Positions 47,160 to 59,245 of a DNA stretch of 64,000 bases are shown here, piece by piece; the stretch's first letter is position 1, and each line of letters begins with the position of its first letter. The stretch is from Allantophomopsis cytisporea (taxonomy: Eukaryota; Ascomycota; Leotiomycetes; Phacidiales; Phacidiaceae), in NCBI GenBank assembly GCA_024752435.1, contig CP103021.1:62001-126000 (forward strand). Direction: 5' to 3'. Position numbers and translations under genes: made by a program. The notes beneath the pieces were generated by a model. It was not told the origin of the DNA. It did not search any database and saw nothing but the letters and a program-made list of their open reading frames with translations.

Positions 47160-48290
47160 TTAGGCACCGCCGGCCTTCTCGATAACATTGCGATTGAGGT
47201 TGATAGCCGCGAGGATCTTGCCGGCACCCTTCTCCACCAGATCGGCTGCGACCTGCATGCCGAATTCATCGGCGTCCTCTTCGGTGAGGACCTCCTCCAA
47301 TCGCTCGACAGCAACGTGCTCCGATCCGTCCAAGCTGACGACAATGGCCTTGAGCAACAACTTGCCCTTCTCCACCCACTCTGTCTCCACACCGATTGGC
47401 ACACTGCATCCGCCCTCCAGTGCACGCATGACACTCCTCTCGGCCAAGCAGGACAATGTTGTTTCGGGATCCTGAAACTTGCTCAGCAGATCGATCGCCT
47501 TCTGATCGCCCTCCTTGATCTCAATAGCCAGCGCGCCCTGTCCCACAGCATACAACATGCCTCCACCTGGCGTCTTAGAGTCCAAGTACTGCGTAATTCT
47601 GTCGTCCAAGCCCAATCTCTTCAATCCCGCAGCCGCAAGCAGCGTACAAGCAAAAGGCCCATCCTCAGCATCCAACTTGCCCAATCTCGTGCCCAAATTC
47701 CCTCGGATATCCGCAAATTCCAGATGCGGGTACTTGATCTTGATCTGTGCGCTGCGACGCACACTGCTCGTCCCAACCACGCTCCCCTTGGGCAGCTCAG
47801 CGAGCGTCTTATACGGGCTACCCTTCTTCATGCAGATTACATCTCGCGGGTCTGCACGGTTCATAATGCACCCGATGACAAGACCATTGGGCAATTGCGT
47901 CGGCATATCCTTGAGACAGTGAACAATGAGGTCCAAGCTGCCGTCCACGAGACCCGCCTCCAGCTCGTGCGTCCACAGCGCCTTTGCGCCGAAGTTGTGT
48001 AGTGGCGTGACTTGATTCTTGTCGCCCATTGTCGCCATCGCGCTGATCTCAAATACTTTGTCTGGGTGCGCTGCTTGTAGTTCGTCGCGCACCAGCTCAG
48101 CTTGGGCTACAGCCAGGGCGGAGCGCCGTGTACCAATGTAAATTGGCTTCGTGGCGGCTTTTTCGTCGGATGAGGCCATGTTCAGCGCGGTCTTAGGGGC
48201 AGCGTCTTTGGAGGACTTCTCTTGGATTGAAGTAGTGGGGTCGATGACTGGACGGGAGGAGGTTGAAGGGAGTTGTTCGTGAGTCGCCAT
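47160..48290 (-). CDS. HEM3: Porphobilinogen deaminase (hydroxymethylbilane synthase)
   Basis: Third step of haem synthesis from ALA: polymerises four porphobilinogens into hydroxymethylbilane in the cytosol. Intronless, 376 residues. The first ~47 residues are a Ser/Thr/Lys-rich extension. The enzyme core starts at YIGTRRSALAVAQAELVRDE and contains DGSLDLIVHCLKDMPTQLP (with the catalytic Asp region), GSVVGTSSVRRSAQIK and FADIRGNLGTRLGKL (Arg residues that bind acetate side chains). The dipyrromethane cofactor is attached to Cys295 in ALEGGCSVPIGVETEW. All these motifs are intact. The stop TAA is at 47160-47162. It reads on the opposite strand from GCV3. Confidence 0.97.
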   Translation of the reverse strand: MATHEQLPSTSSRPVIDPTTSIQEKSSKDAAPKTALNMASSDEKAATKPIYIGTRRSALAVAQAELVRDELQAAHPDKVFEISAMATMGDKNQVTPLHNFGAKALWTHELEAGLVDGSLDLIVHCLKDMPTQLPNGLVIGCIMNRADPRDVICMKKGSPYKTLAELPKGSVVGTSSVRRSAQIKIKYPHLEFADIRGNLGTRLGKLDAEDGPFACTLLAAAGLKRLGLDDRITQYLDSKTPGGGMLYAVGQGALAIEIKEGDQKAIDLLSKFQDPETTLSCLAERSVMRALEGGCSVPIGVETEWVEKGKLLLKAIVVSLDGSEHVAVERLEEVLTEEDADEFGMQVAADLVEKGAGKILAAINLNRNVIEKAGGA

Positions 48291-50007
48291 CTTGTAGGGT
48301 TTTAGGAGTTAATGGAATTGGAAGGAGCTTGTTTACACAATGAAGATTGTGTAAGTGTAAAATGGGGTGGATCGAGATGATTGTGTTTGATGCTTCGCTG
48401 ATGCTGGCTGATTAAGTGTTCTAGAAGTCATTACAGTGGGGTCTGCATGACGAGGTTTCGCAGGGTGTAACGGCTAATCCCGCTCACCAGTTACCCAACC
48501 TACTCTATCTACACCGTACATACTGCCAGCCCTTGAATGCTGGAAAATCAAAGAACATATTGCCCATCAAGGTATTTAGACCTTTAGTTGGGATAGGTAT
48601 CAAAATGAACATTTGAATTTTCGTTCTATTATAATACGGAAGAAGCAGCCATTTTTAGTATTTATGCTTCACCAGTCAAGAGAAGGGGATAAGGTAGGTA
48701 GACATGAACAACAATTAACTCAACAGCCGATTGTCAGAACTTGTGTATGATTGTGAAGTGAATACAAATCACACAAATTCAAGAGTACAGCATCAAGAAG
48801 TATACATAGCACTCAATTCCGCTGATCAGAAGGAGAGATACATTATTACATGAGCTACGGCTAACATACGATAAGTTAAGTGAAACTCTATCATCATCGT
48901 GCCTATTTCCATATCGTCAATACTATCATAAATAGAGCACTCTTCATCAGCATGGCAAATCTTGCCATTAGAAGGTACATTGGATTCCATATACATATCA
49001 ACTTCCCGGGAAATATATTCGGAGACTAAGAACATGCATAGATTCTTAGGTACCCATCTATTGAGTAGTAATGTGGAAGAGGATCCTTTATGCCACAGGC
49101 CGACTGAAGATTATGGGCAAAGAGGGTGCAAAGACTCACAAACGACGATGAGGAGATATTCGATAGCGAAAACTTAGATGATAGTGATATCAGATCCTAA
49201 CAAGCAGTATCCTACATGCAATCCTTCCGCCTCACAACAGACATAGTTCATATGAACGGACAGACCAAGTTTTCGATCTTCATTATCCGACGGCTGGGTG
49301 CTTATTTATGGTATCCGGACTTCTGAAAGTCAAGCCAGATGTGTCGAATACATAAATGACCACATGAAAGTGGCAAATGGGCAATTCGGATCATACCGTT
49401 TACCTACAAACGGTCAACAAGTGGCACTGTTTCAAGTTTGAATTATACATGAGTTAAATCGATATAATTGTGTTTCAATCATTTACTAGTGGAACAAATA
49501 CAGAGACCTTGGGATGTAGCAATGCAAACAACATCGAGTATAAGGATACAAGGAGACAACGAAGCACGCAGGATTTCGATTTTATAAAGCCATTGAAACA
49601 AGAGCACGAGGAAGCAGCAAGAAATCCCAAGGCCAAGGAAGGTCAACTGACATCTCTTGAAACAGCCATCCGATCACCTATACAGATAAATATCTCGGCT
49701 GGCCTCCTTCACTCTTTCAGACTGTTTGACGGGTTGATCTTCTTGAGTGGAAGTTTAGCTTAGTCCACCTCTCACTCATATAACGACACAGTAATCATTA
49801 CGATTCAAAGGAATGTATTCTTCGTTCATATCTCAGAAACCACTCATAACTTATCAACGAAAGACTCCAAAACTAAAGAACCAGACCCGAAATAACGAAT
49901 GACACGAGAACCTACCATAACACCCCCAGCCAGTAACCATGGAACTCCGACTTTAAAAATGTACTCGCTCCCCTTTCAAGATATCATTCTACTTCAGCCG
50001 AATCAAA
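48291..50007. other. Intergenic region HEM3 - PLAC8 gene
   Basis: 1.7 kb. It carries the HEM3 promoter (GC-poor, without a clear TATA box) and the presumed 3' UTR of the PLAC8 gene. Short ORFs (for example 49470-49763) show no recognisable features. Confidence 0.5.
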
Positions 50008-52513
50008 TCAAGGCTCACTCTCACCCTCCCAAAAAGCCGATCCAAGAACATTAGTCTTCTTCTTCCCATGTTTCCATTTAACGCCCCATCTCTTCTCCGT
50101 CATTCCAGAACTGTTCGTGAGTCTAAGTTTCTGCACAGTACTATCACCAACAGCCGAAATCCAGCTACCAGGACTCTTTACTCCATTACCCATCGCAGGC
50201 AGGCTATTCGTCCTGACGTCGAGAACACTGCCATTTCTCCTAGCATACAAACTAGTTGAGAATAAGGACAAAGAATCGTATGTGCTATCGCCTTGAGTCT
50301 CAAGAGAGAGCGTAGGCTCTGGTGGAGAGGCTGAAGGGTGATTCTGTTTCAATCCAAGACCAGAGAGGAGATTCTGAACAGACTTCCTCTTTTTAGATTG
50401 TTGGAAGATCTCGCTGCGATAAGAGCCTGGGATATGAGAAATACTAGGTCGAAGGTGTTCTTCAACCCCATCCTCTGTTAACTGAGCCGTCTTGTCTGGG
50501 GTAGGAGTACACTCGGGAGCAGGTGTGACTATCATTTGACTGGAAGGATTAGATGTCAACAGTACACTGCAGTCAGCCCCACTATCTGACTTGCGCTGAA
50601 TACAGTCTTTCATGGTGTGCTTTTGTGGTTTGCCTTCGCCATAGTAGATGAATACTGCTTCGTCAGGGGCACATTCTGCGAGACCGTGAGCATGGTACAC
50701 AGCGTTCTTGTGGTTAGAAATGGACTTTTTGTGTTTATGCTCGGGCTCCATCGAATATGTATCGCAGTCCGCAAGGTCATGTTCAGGAGATGGGGGTGGT
50801 AATGGTTGGATGGAAGTCGTTTCGAAGCAGCCCTCGAGGTCATGCTGGGGTAGTTTCTTTGCTGGAGTTGGTTGGCTTTGTGGGCTCTGCGGAGACCCTG
50901 GAATAGTATCACAATCTTGAAGATTATGCTGTGGGGTTGGCGGAAGCGGAGCCTTCCCGGTTATAGAGTTCTTGGTTGGAAAAAGATCAGAGCCATCTGC
51001 TTCCTTTATACTGCCTATCTCGCTATCATGTGAGCAATCATCAAGAGCATGGCCATTAGAAGTTGGCTTATTGTAAGGCTCACACACATCGCAATTAACC
51101 AGCTTATGCTCCAGAGGTAGTGGGGACGGAGGAAGAGGCTGTCGAAGGGGTGGACTATTGCTGTCTTGTGCATTGGATTCAGCAATTTGAGGGCTGCGAC
51201 CAGTCCAGTATTTGAAGTTTTTGGGGTTATCAAACGGACAGCCTGCAGGCCTCTCCAAGGTTTCCTCAACATCGTTGCCTTTTTCCTTCTGCTTGGAAGT
51301 CCCAAGACTCATGGTTCGATCACGATGAATAACGGTATCGGTTCTCTCCATATGCTTATCATCACCAGCCTCTTCCTTGACACTGTAAGCACTGACTTTA
51401 GGAGCCTTCTTCTGGAGCTTCTTGGGGCCGTTTCTTCTCGCTGTCTTGCCACTGGCGTCAGAATCGGAAGCTGGAGAACACAAGGTTCCGGTGTCGACAG
51501 TTTGAAAATCTCCATCTCTATGAATAGGAGAAACTGAACCCTCGGCACTCTGGCATTCATGGCAATCTGGCTGTACACAACGATTCTGCAATTCTTCTGA
51601 CTGCACATAAAATGGCGGTTTCTCAGAAAACTGTTTGTTGCCTTCCTGAAATACCTCCGACGTCTGGCCCGTTATGATCAGGGGTTGACTGGGTGCATAA
51701 ATCATCTGCGGATTCGGCCCAGGTTGTGACGGACGGCCGGCGAGATCATTCCTACTGTTGTTCCAGAGATTGAAGGCAATCCTAGGGGGTTGCGCGAAAG
51801 GTTGTGAGCCTCTTTCTTTGACCTCAAGATCAGCTTGCATCAGAGTACAACAAGGACAGCAACAGCCCTTGAAGAAGTCTTTTGCAAGATCACCATTGAT
51901 GTTGTATGTTTCTCTAACTTCACCATGCTGCATCACACTCAACAAGCCTATCAGATAACGATCATCAGTATTGCTCAAAAAAAAAAAAGGAATTTGACTT
52001 ACCACAACAGCCACAGAGCATTGTATGAACTAGACAATACATCCAGCAAGGTAAATTACAATTGGAATGGCCGCTAAGCTCTGTTGTATCAACACTATTG
52101 TGGGCATTGTCCAGCCGATGTTGTGTCCGGCCGTACAAAGTGCAAGGAGCCCAGCATCCCAAACAGCAAGTTCCATAATGACAATCGCACATTGTATGAA
52201 CCCAATCTGTTGGATTACTTCCAGCCACTGGCTGTGCCAATCGAGAAGGCACGTCAGCGACAATGGCTTGCTCTAGCCCATAAAGCTGCGGACGGTCTGC
52301 CATCCGTTGTGGCATTGGGGAGTTTTGACGAGTTTTTTCATCAAATGTATCTCCTGGGATCTCACAGGTCACACAAGCGTCCATTGTATGATCGCAACTG
52401 TTTGGCATCGAAGACTCACGGTGACTCGGGGTTAAAACGATTCGGGGCGGCTGCTGAATTCCAGACATGGGTGTTGAAGGTAGAGGTATCATTATTGCGC
52501 CGGGAGTCGCCAT
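50008..52513 (-). CDS. PLAC8-domain protein with long tail of His-x-Leu-x2-Cys repeats
   Basis: Exons 52513-52003 and 51947-50008 give 816 residues. A Cys-rich PLAC8 domain spans about residues 100-215: HTMCDCHYGTCCLGCWAPC, the hydrophobic NLPCWMYCLVHTMLCGCCGL across the intron, then ETYNINGDLAKDFFKGCC and CPCCTLMQADLEVKERG. Such proteins act in cell-size control or in cadmium/calcium handling at the plasma membrane in plants and fungi. The remaining ~600 residues are disordered and Pro/Ser-rich. They contain seven copies of H-x-[L/M]-x2-C between residues 451 and 619 (HKLVNC, HALDDC, HNLQDC, HDLEGC, HDLADC, HGLAEC, HTMKDC), several of them after a PPSP-type run. I do not know this repeat. 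The short intron carries a poly-T tract on the coding strand. Confidence 0.85.
50602..51108 (-). repeat. Protein-level repeat: seven H-x-[L/M]-x2-C motifs
   Basis: Coding repeat within the PLAC8 protein. The motifs start at residues 451, 470, 511, 539, 560, 591 and 614 (spacing 19-41). Five have an acid or amide just before the Cys. At DNA level the copies are diverged, so this is a conserved protein pattern, not a recent tandem duplication. Confidence 0.85.
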
Positions 52514-53366
52514 AATAGCAGATACGCAGTGATTATGGGTAAAAATGTCGTAACACTCGTGACAATCGTATCCTCGTAAAATGTTTGGTAAGATAAGACA
52601 AGCACTGTCTAGTGATGCTGTATTGACGATGATAAACGAAGAAAGTGGAGTTGAAGCGGAGAATATATCCCGTGTAGATAGTCAGGGAAGCTACACGTTC
52701 AATGCGCCTTCTATACTCGAGCGTTTTGTGACAGTAGCCACCTACATAAAACAAGTAAGGTTCAAAAAGAACGGCTGCAGAGTATAGTACGTGTTCGTCT
52801 CTTCCATCTTCTGTCAAAGCCGTTGATCGTGATGATAAACGCAGATACTGATGGAAATTGAGTGAACGAATGCACCTATGGTACTTGATCAGGGACTTAA
52901 AGAGTGCTGAACTTAGCAGCACATCTAAATGAGAATGAGTATTCAGCCTACCATTGATCGAACGATTACTCGCCAACTATCTTTGTCCATCTCGTAGACA
53001 CGTTGGCAATGTACTTGCTCGTTTTATTTTTTAATGTTGTTGGATGTTAGACCGGAGTTATCTCACGTTCCACATGAAGACAGTATTGGTCGATCCATTG
53101 AAGCATCACTGCTAACTTAGTACTTGAGCAAGATTCACGGGATTTCTGGAGGTGTGTATACTGTATTATTGTAATATAGAGTATATATACAAGAAGGGTT
53201 CGAATACAAATGCAACAAGTACGCTAAAACAGCATTTACTCAGCATCAGATTCAGACTGGGAACTGTCAGTATCGCTAGCAATCCAAGCCCCTAAAAGAG
53301 GTGTTGTAGAGGTATGAAAAATAGGAAAGACATGATTTTGGTTCAACAATGATAATGTAGACAAAT
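52514..53366. other. Intergenic region PLAC8 gene - acidic mitochondrial protein
   Basis: 853 bp, the PLAC8 gene promoter on one side and the 3' UTR (or last exon, see next entry) of the acidic protein on the other. No independent ORF is supportable. Confidence 0.45.
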
Positions 53367-54237
53367 CTATACCTGTCCTCGGTTTGGGTCGACAGTTCCC
53401 TTGACCTTGGCGGTGTCAACGACACCCTCAGCCTTCTTGCTCTTGTCTGAGCTGCTGCTGACATCCTCGGAGTGCTTGGTGTCGGTGTTGCTCAAACCCT
53501 CTTGCTTGCTGGATTGAGATCCTCCGGTAGCTGGCTCCTCAGCTGGTGGCTTAGAAGCAGCAGCCTGTAGGTTTTAGCAAGTGTCCAATTTCATATTTAC
53601 GGCAGTTGTGATCATCTTACCTTGTCTGTTGGGGCTCCCTCATCTGGCTTGCCATCAACTTCACCCTGTGGCTTTCCAGCCTCGGACTCGATGCGCTTCT
53701 TGTCACCACCCTTGGCATCCGGAATGGACTTCTTGGTGTTACCATCCTCGCTCTTGGACTCGGTTGGCTTGTCGTCCTTGGACTCGGAGTCGTCGGACTT
53801 TTCGTCCTTCTCATCCTTGGACTCCTCCTTGGATTCCTCCTTAGACTCCCCCTTGGCTTCCGGCTCCTCGGACTTCTCCTCTGGCTCGTCCTTGGACTCC
53901 TCCTCTTCCTTGTGAGACTCAGCGTGAGAGTCATCGTGTTCACTGTGGTCATCGTGGCCGTGCGCATCACCGGAGTCCTGTCCAAGAATGAAGTAGAGAC
54001 CTGGGAGGGTAACGCCGACACTACCAATGAGCCTATCTCGAAACATCAAATTTTGTCCTTTAATCGCGAAATATAGCCAAAGAATTCTCACCATGGCAAA
54101 TCGCTACCAGCCTCCTTGTGGGCGTGACCCTCTGAGTAAGCTCTGCGGGTAAATTGTTGGAAAACTTGTGGTCTGGCGACAGAAGCTCTGGAAGCTCTAA
54201 GGGCGCCGCGAAGGGCGGAAACTCTGGCGAAAGACAT
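53367..54237 (-). CDS. Mitochondrial membrane protein with highly acidic/lysine-rich tail
   Basis: Exons 54237-54092, 54032-53621 and 53564-53367 give 251 residues if the TAG at 53367-53369 is used. Residues 1-35 are Arg/Ala/Ser-rich, start MSFARVSALRGALRASRAS and end at RRAYSEG, a typical mitochondrial presequence with a likely cleavage site. SDLPWLIGSVGVTLPGLYFI (about 45-64) is one membrane-spanning helix. The rest is extremely charged, with His/Asp-rich GDAHGHDDHSEHDDSHAES and then Lys/Glu/Ser repeats. I recognise the architecture from hypothetical mould proteins but no function. The end is uncertain: a GT immediately before the TAG could be a donor to an exon ending in SESDAE at 53236, which would replace the last residue and lengthen the acidic tail. 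Confidence 0.75.
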
Positions 54238-55076
54238 GCTGATGGTCGATTGAACAATTACGTTTAATTTAGAAGCTAGATATAAAGTCAGTGGGTTTTT
54301 TATGAGGCAATTGATGTCCGTAGAGGCTCTTACAGATCCAATTGAGTTGTTGTGGAGTGAATTGAAAAGTGGAGGCTGGAAACGAGACGAGGTTCGGAGC
54401 AGATTCGCAAATGGAAATGCATTGAACGTCATGTCAGGCCAGAATCGAAGCACTGGCCAGGAACGAAATTTAGCGGGTGAAAGCTTCCGCAGCTGTGGTG
54501 GTAGTTAGCCGCAGTGAGCTGTTTCTTTGCCTTGTAAATGAGGCATTTTAAGGCATTGATATCTTGAGTGTCGTACCGGAGCAGCGCTACCTAAGGTGCT
54601 AAGGTGCCTACTTACCAAGAAGTACCTACCTACCCATAGCTAGGTATCATCACGGGAGCACGCGCCCCCGCGCCGATTACCGTATGTGCTGAGCTCCAAA
54701 CCTACAACGAATATATTATTCTACTCTGGACTAATATCTCTTCATTGCCCCTCTCTCTCTTCTCTATATCACGGAACCTGCATGCCACTGATCCTGATAC
54801 CTTTTCAGTGGCCTTCCGACCCTTGTGAGTCGTTCGCTTTCTATAATACTTCACTGTGTTTCGATAAGAAACACCGAGAGCGAACATCTGCCTTCTTGAC
54901 CAAAATTACTGACAGTAATAACAATCTCAGTCCTCACTTAATCCCCACTGCTTCGAAGTATCAATCGATCGACAACACCCACACGGTTGACCACGTTACA
55001 CATTGATACCTGCTTCGTTCATAGCTTCCTCGGTGCTACATTATCACAAGCTACCGCCACCCTGGTAGAGAGCATC
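54238..55076. promoter_or_regulatory. Divergent promoter, acidic mitochondrial protein / CAND1
   Basis: 839 bp between divergent start codons. It contains TACCTACCTACC and TAGGTATC elements near 54625-54650, simple repeats common in mould promoters, and a CGCGCCCCCGCGCC GC-rich block at 54661-54674. Pyrimidine tracts (CTCTCTCTCTTCTCT) lie at about 54752-54766. Confidence 0.5.
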
Positions 55077-58000
55077 ATGACGAGCTCTATACCGGCCAAC
55101 CCCACCTCGCAGACTGTAGCAGCTTTGCTTCCCAAGCTTCACGATGTCGATCCAGATTACCGATACATGTCATTGAACGACTTATGCCAAGTCCTTACCA
55201 ATGGCCGACCTGACTTCCTTCACAGCGATTACAACACCTCTGCACGAACTGTAGATGGTGTTATCAAGACTTTGGATGATCAGAATGGCGAAGTGCAAAA
55301 CTTGGCGATCAAATGGTGAGATTATACTCTTTTTGCAGAAGACTAAGTGTCACTGACGCTTTCCCAGTCTTACTCCTCTCGTACAGAAGATCCCACATAC
55401 GATTCTCGCTCCACTGATCGAAAAGTTATCGAATCTGAACACTGAGAACTCTGTGGACAACTCAATTCCATCCATGGCACTTTGCACTGTTGTGGTCACT
55501 CTACAGCGCCCTGTCGTTGGAGTTTCACCCACTAAAGATGTCCTCGAAGCATATTCAGCAATCAGCAGAGTTCTCATTCCCCGTCTCGTTGGTCGAGCTG
55601 TCGTTCCTCAGCGAGCAGGCCAAGTGGAGTTGCCAGCAGTTCCTGCAGGCATGCTACAACCGGACGAGCAGAAGGAGATTGCAGCAGAGACGGTTGATAT
55701 TTTGATTGAAGTGGTCAGATGCTTTGGCCCAATGCTTCAAGCTCCCGAAGTTGATGCATTGCAAGAGGTCGTAGTACACATCTTGGAGAGCGAAAAGGCA
55801 AGCCCTGTGGTCAAGAAACGTGCTGTAATCGCCATCTCAATCCTCGCAATCTATACCTCCGACCCGTTGCTTAGCAATTTTGCCTCGCACTTGATTGAGA
55901 GTTTCCGAAGCTCTCACTTGACAGCTGCCAAGCGCAGAATGTATATCACAATTATTGGTTCAATGGCCAGGTCGATACCATCGAGATTTGGACCTTACTT
56001 GAAAACCCTCGCACCCTTCGTTCTGAGTGCCTTGAGCCAGCAAGAGATGGAGGAGCAGATTGAAGCGCTGAGAGAAACTGGCGAGCCGGACCAAGATGCA
56101 GAGGACGTTCGTGAAGCTGCGCTTGTTGCACTGGAAGCATGTCTTGCTGCTTGTGGTGGAGAAATGCGTGCTTATACGGAAGAGTCCATCACTGCGGCTC
56201 TTCGATACCTCAAATATGATCCAAATTACTCAAACGATGAGGATGATGAGGATATGGAGGGTACTCAGTCTGATGATGATGACATGGATGGCTTTGACGA
56301 GGATGATGATTTTGAACAGGATGGTGGATTTGATGATGATGATGATGACTCAAGCTGGAAGGTGCGACGATGTGCTTCCAAGGTCCTCTATACTCTCATT
56401 TCAACCAGAGGAGGTGGCGATTTACTTGAGGACGGAACACTGTATCAGCGAGTCGCTCCTGTTTTGATCAACAGATTCACAGAAAGAGAGGAGAACGTTC
56501 AACTCGAGGTCATCGCGGCTATGGCATTGCTCATTCGAAAGACTGGCGAAGGCTCTATCGTAACATTCCCAGGTGATACTACCGCTGATTACCTCAGCCA
56601 AGTTCCAAGCCGGAAACGCCGTAGAGAAAGCAGCGGCATGTTGGCTCAAAAGACTGACCAACTTTCAATGTCTTCAGGCTTAACTTCCCCAATCATTCAA
56701 CCACTGCCTGCATCCGGCCCTAGAACCGAGCTTCATAAGTTGAGCCCATCGCTTATCAAAGCTGTGAACAAGCTTCTAAAAGGCAAAGCAATTCCAGCAA
56801 AGCAGTCTTCTATTACATTACTTAGTGACATGGTTGCTGTACAGCATGGTGGGCTTTCCGAGTATTTCAGCCAGATTGTTGACCCAGTTGTTGACGCTAT
56901 CAAGAACACCGCCTCTTCACACCTTGGCTCCAACAGTGCAGCTGTAGCTGGAGGAGCCGCATCAGCAACTGCCAGTACTCTCCGAATTGCTGCTCTAAGA
57001 TTAATTAGCAACATTTCAGAGACCCACTCATCAAGCGTTCTTCAGCCATATCTTTCCCATATCATCCCTGGCGTTGTTTCTGCAGCAACAGACAAGTTCT
57101 ACAAGATATCCGGTGAAGCCGTGAGCACTGTTGAACAACTCCTCAAGGCTCTGACTCCACCAAGATCTCGTGGTGCAGGAGCACAGAAGTACCAAGGCGA
57201 ACTTCAAAAGCTCTTTGAGGTTGTCATGGGGCGTGTGGCTGCTAACGATGCTGATGTTGAAGTTCGAAGACGTGCTATTCATGCACTTGGTATTCTATTG
57301 TCACGCACTGGTGGCAGCGATGGCACCAACTTGTTGTCAGCAGCCAACAGAACCACTGCTTTGGATGCTTTGAATGAGCGTCTGAAGAACGAAGTCACAA
57401 GACTCGCAGCTGTTCGTGCTATAGATGCTATCGCGGTCTCAACGACAGCCAAGGATCAGTTAGAGCCTGCCTGGGTTAGAGAAGTTGCTATTGAGCTCGC
57501 TGCGCAACTCCGCAAGTCTGATAGATCTCTTCGTGGAGCTTCCCTTGGTGCTCTCAAGAATCTCATTCTCACTCCTGCGGCTCGAAACAGCCTGGATACG
57601 AAGACTATTCATGAATTAAACATTGCGCTTTTGCCTTTGATTTCGGCCTCTGACCTTCACCTTCTGGGTCCGGCACTACTTGTGTACGCTTACTTGGTGC
57701 TTGATGATGCAAATGCCGTCGTCACCCCGGAGCTTTGTCGCAACCTGTGTGATTTGTTGACTAGCAGCCTCGGAGGAAGTGTTCTAGACTCGTTGCTAAC
57801 TCTCGTCAAGAATATTGGAGAAAAGGGGGTGGGAAAGGATCTGATGAGTGGCCTTCTGCAATTAGTTGGCGTCAACGGCGATCCCGCTGTTGTCGGCAAG
57901 GTTATTGGGACGCTTCTCGTCTCTGGTGGCGACTCCGTTGGTGTCACCATCTCCAGTTTTGAAAAGGAGCTTGCTACTACTAAGGATGACGTTCGCAAGA

Positions 58001-59245
58001 GTCTGGCCTTAGCTATTCTCGGCGAGGCTGGGCTTCGTTTGGCAGGAAAATCTTCTCTCAAGCCAGAAACATTTACTGCGCACTTCGATAACAAGTCGGA
58101 CAAGGTTAAGCTTGCTGCAGCTGTTGCACTTGGTCGTGCTGGTGCTGGAGATGTACCAGTCTACCTTCCAGTCATCCTCGAACTCATGCAAAATGTTCCC
58201 TCTACTTCTCAATACCTTCTCCTCCACTCGATCAAGGAGATTTTGCAACAATCAAGTGGAACTCTTCATGAAGTTGCGCCTTATTCCCAGCAGATCTGGA
58301 TAGCTCTTCTTGATGCTTCAAAGGATGAAGACAATAAGGCTGTTGGTGCTGAATGTATTGGTAGACTCGCCATCATCGATCCGAAGGTCTATATGCCACA
58401 GCTACAGGTACGTTTCCCTACTTAAATTTTGAGTAGAGCTAACATTTATATAGACATATCTTCAAGACAAGACTCCTTCTGTCCGAGCTATGGTCATACA
58501 AGCTATCCGATACACGTTACCAGACAGCGATGAGTCTTTTGATGTTATCTTGAAGTCTCTCCTCATCAATATGCTCACCACAATGTTGCACGATACCGAG
58601 CTAGAGAATCGTAGACTCGCATTGACAACCCTCAACTCTGCCGCACACAACAAGCCAGATCTCATTCTGCCACACTTGAATGAATTGTTACCACTTGTAA
58701 TGAAGGAATCTCTCATTCATCCGGAACTTGTTCGGGAGGTAATGATGGGACCATTTAAACACAAAGTTGACGATGGGCTTGAAGTACGCAAAAGTGCCTA
58801 CGAAACACTCTACTCTCTCATGGACGTCGCCTTTAGTCGCATTAATACGCTCGATTTCTATGATCGTATCATTGCCGGTCTTGCGGACGAGCACGATATT
58901 CGCAGCCTTTGCAACCTGATGCTGACTAAACTCATTGTTCTCGACCCTGATGAGACTTCTCGTCGTCTTGATGCCATTGCTGAACGTTTCCGTACTATCC
59001 TTTCCATCAAGTTGAAGGATAATGCTGTAAAGCAGGAGATTGAGAAGCAGGATGAGGCCACAAAGGGTGTCTTGAGAGTGACCTTACTCTTACATAATGC
59101 TATTCCTGGTGCTGCAGGTGTGGGCACTGTCGGTGGCGGTGGAAGCACGATCTGGAGAACGTACTGGGAATGGGTTGAAAAAGACTTTGACGGGCAGTTG
59201 AGGATCCTGAGAGAGGAGGCAAGAGAGAATGCCACGAGGAATTGA
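55077..59245 (+). CDS. CAND1: CAND1/TIP120, cullin-associated NEDD8-dissociated protein
   Basis: HEAT-repeat protein that wraps unneddylated cullin-RING scaffolds and exchanges their substrate receptors. Exons 55077-55315, 55368-58407 and 58454-59245 give 1356 residues, the expected size. The N-terminus reads AALLPKLHDVDPDYRYMSLN and RTVDGVIKTLDDQNGEVQNL, joined to CLTPLVQKIPHTILAPLIEK. A long Asp-rich loop (about residues 364-413, including DDDDMDGFDEDDDFE) precedes SSWKVRRCASKVLYTLI, a conserved landmark. Repeats continue to the TIP120 domain near the C-terminus (NKPDLILPHLNELLPLVMKE, REVMMGPFKHKVDDGLEVRK, YETLYSLMDVAFSRINTLDF). The protein ends about 40 residues after a GVGTVGGGGS loop. 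All junctions are GT-AG and in frame. Confidence 0.95.

Noticed and set aside
38098..48800. Similar ATTCAAGA-x2-ACAGCATCAA strings near 38098 and 48778
   Set aside because: Only about 20 bp are similar, without extension on either side; too short to call a repeat family.
53195..53205. GGTTCGAAT resembling a tRNA B box
   Set aside because: No A box at the proper distance and no cloverleaf can be drawn.
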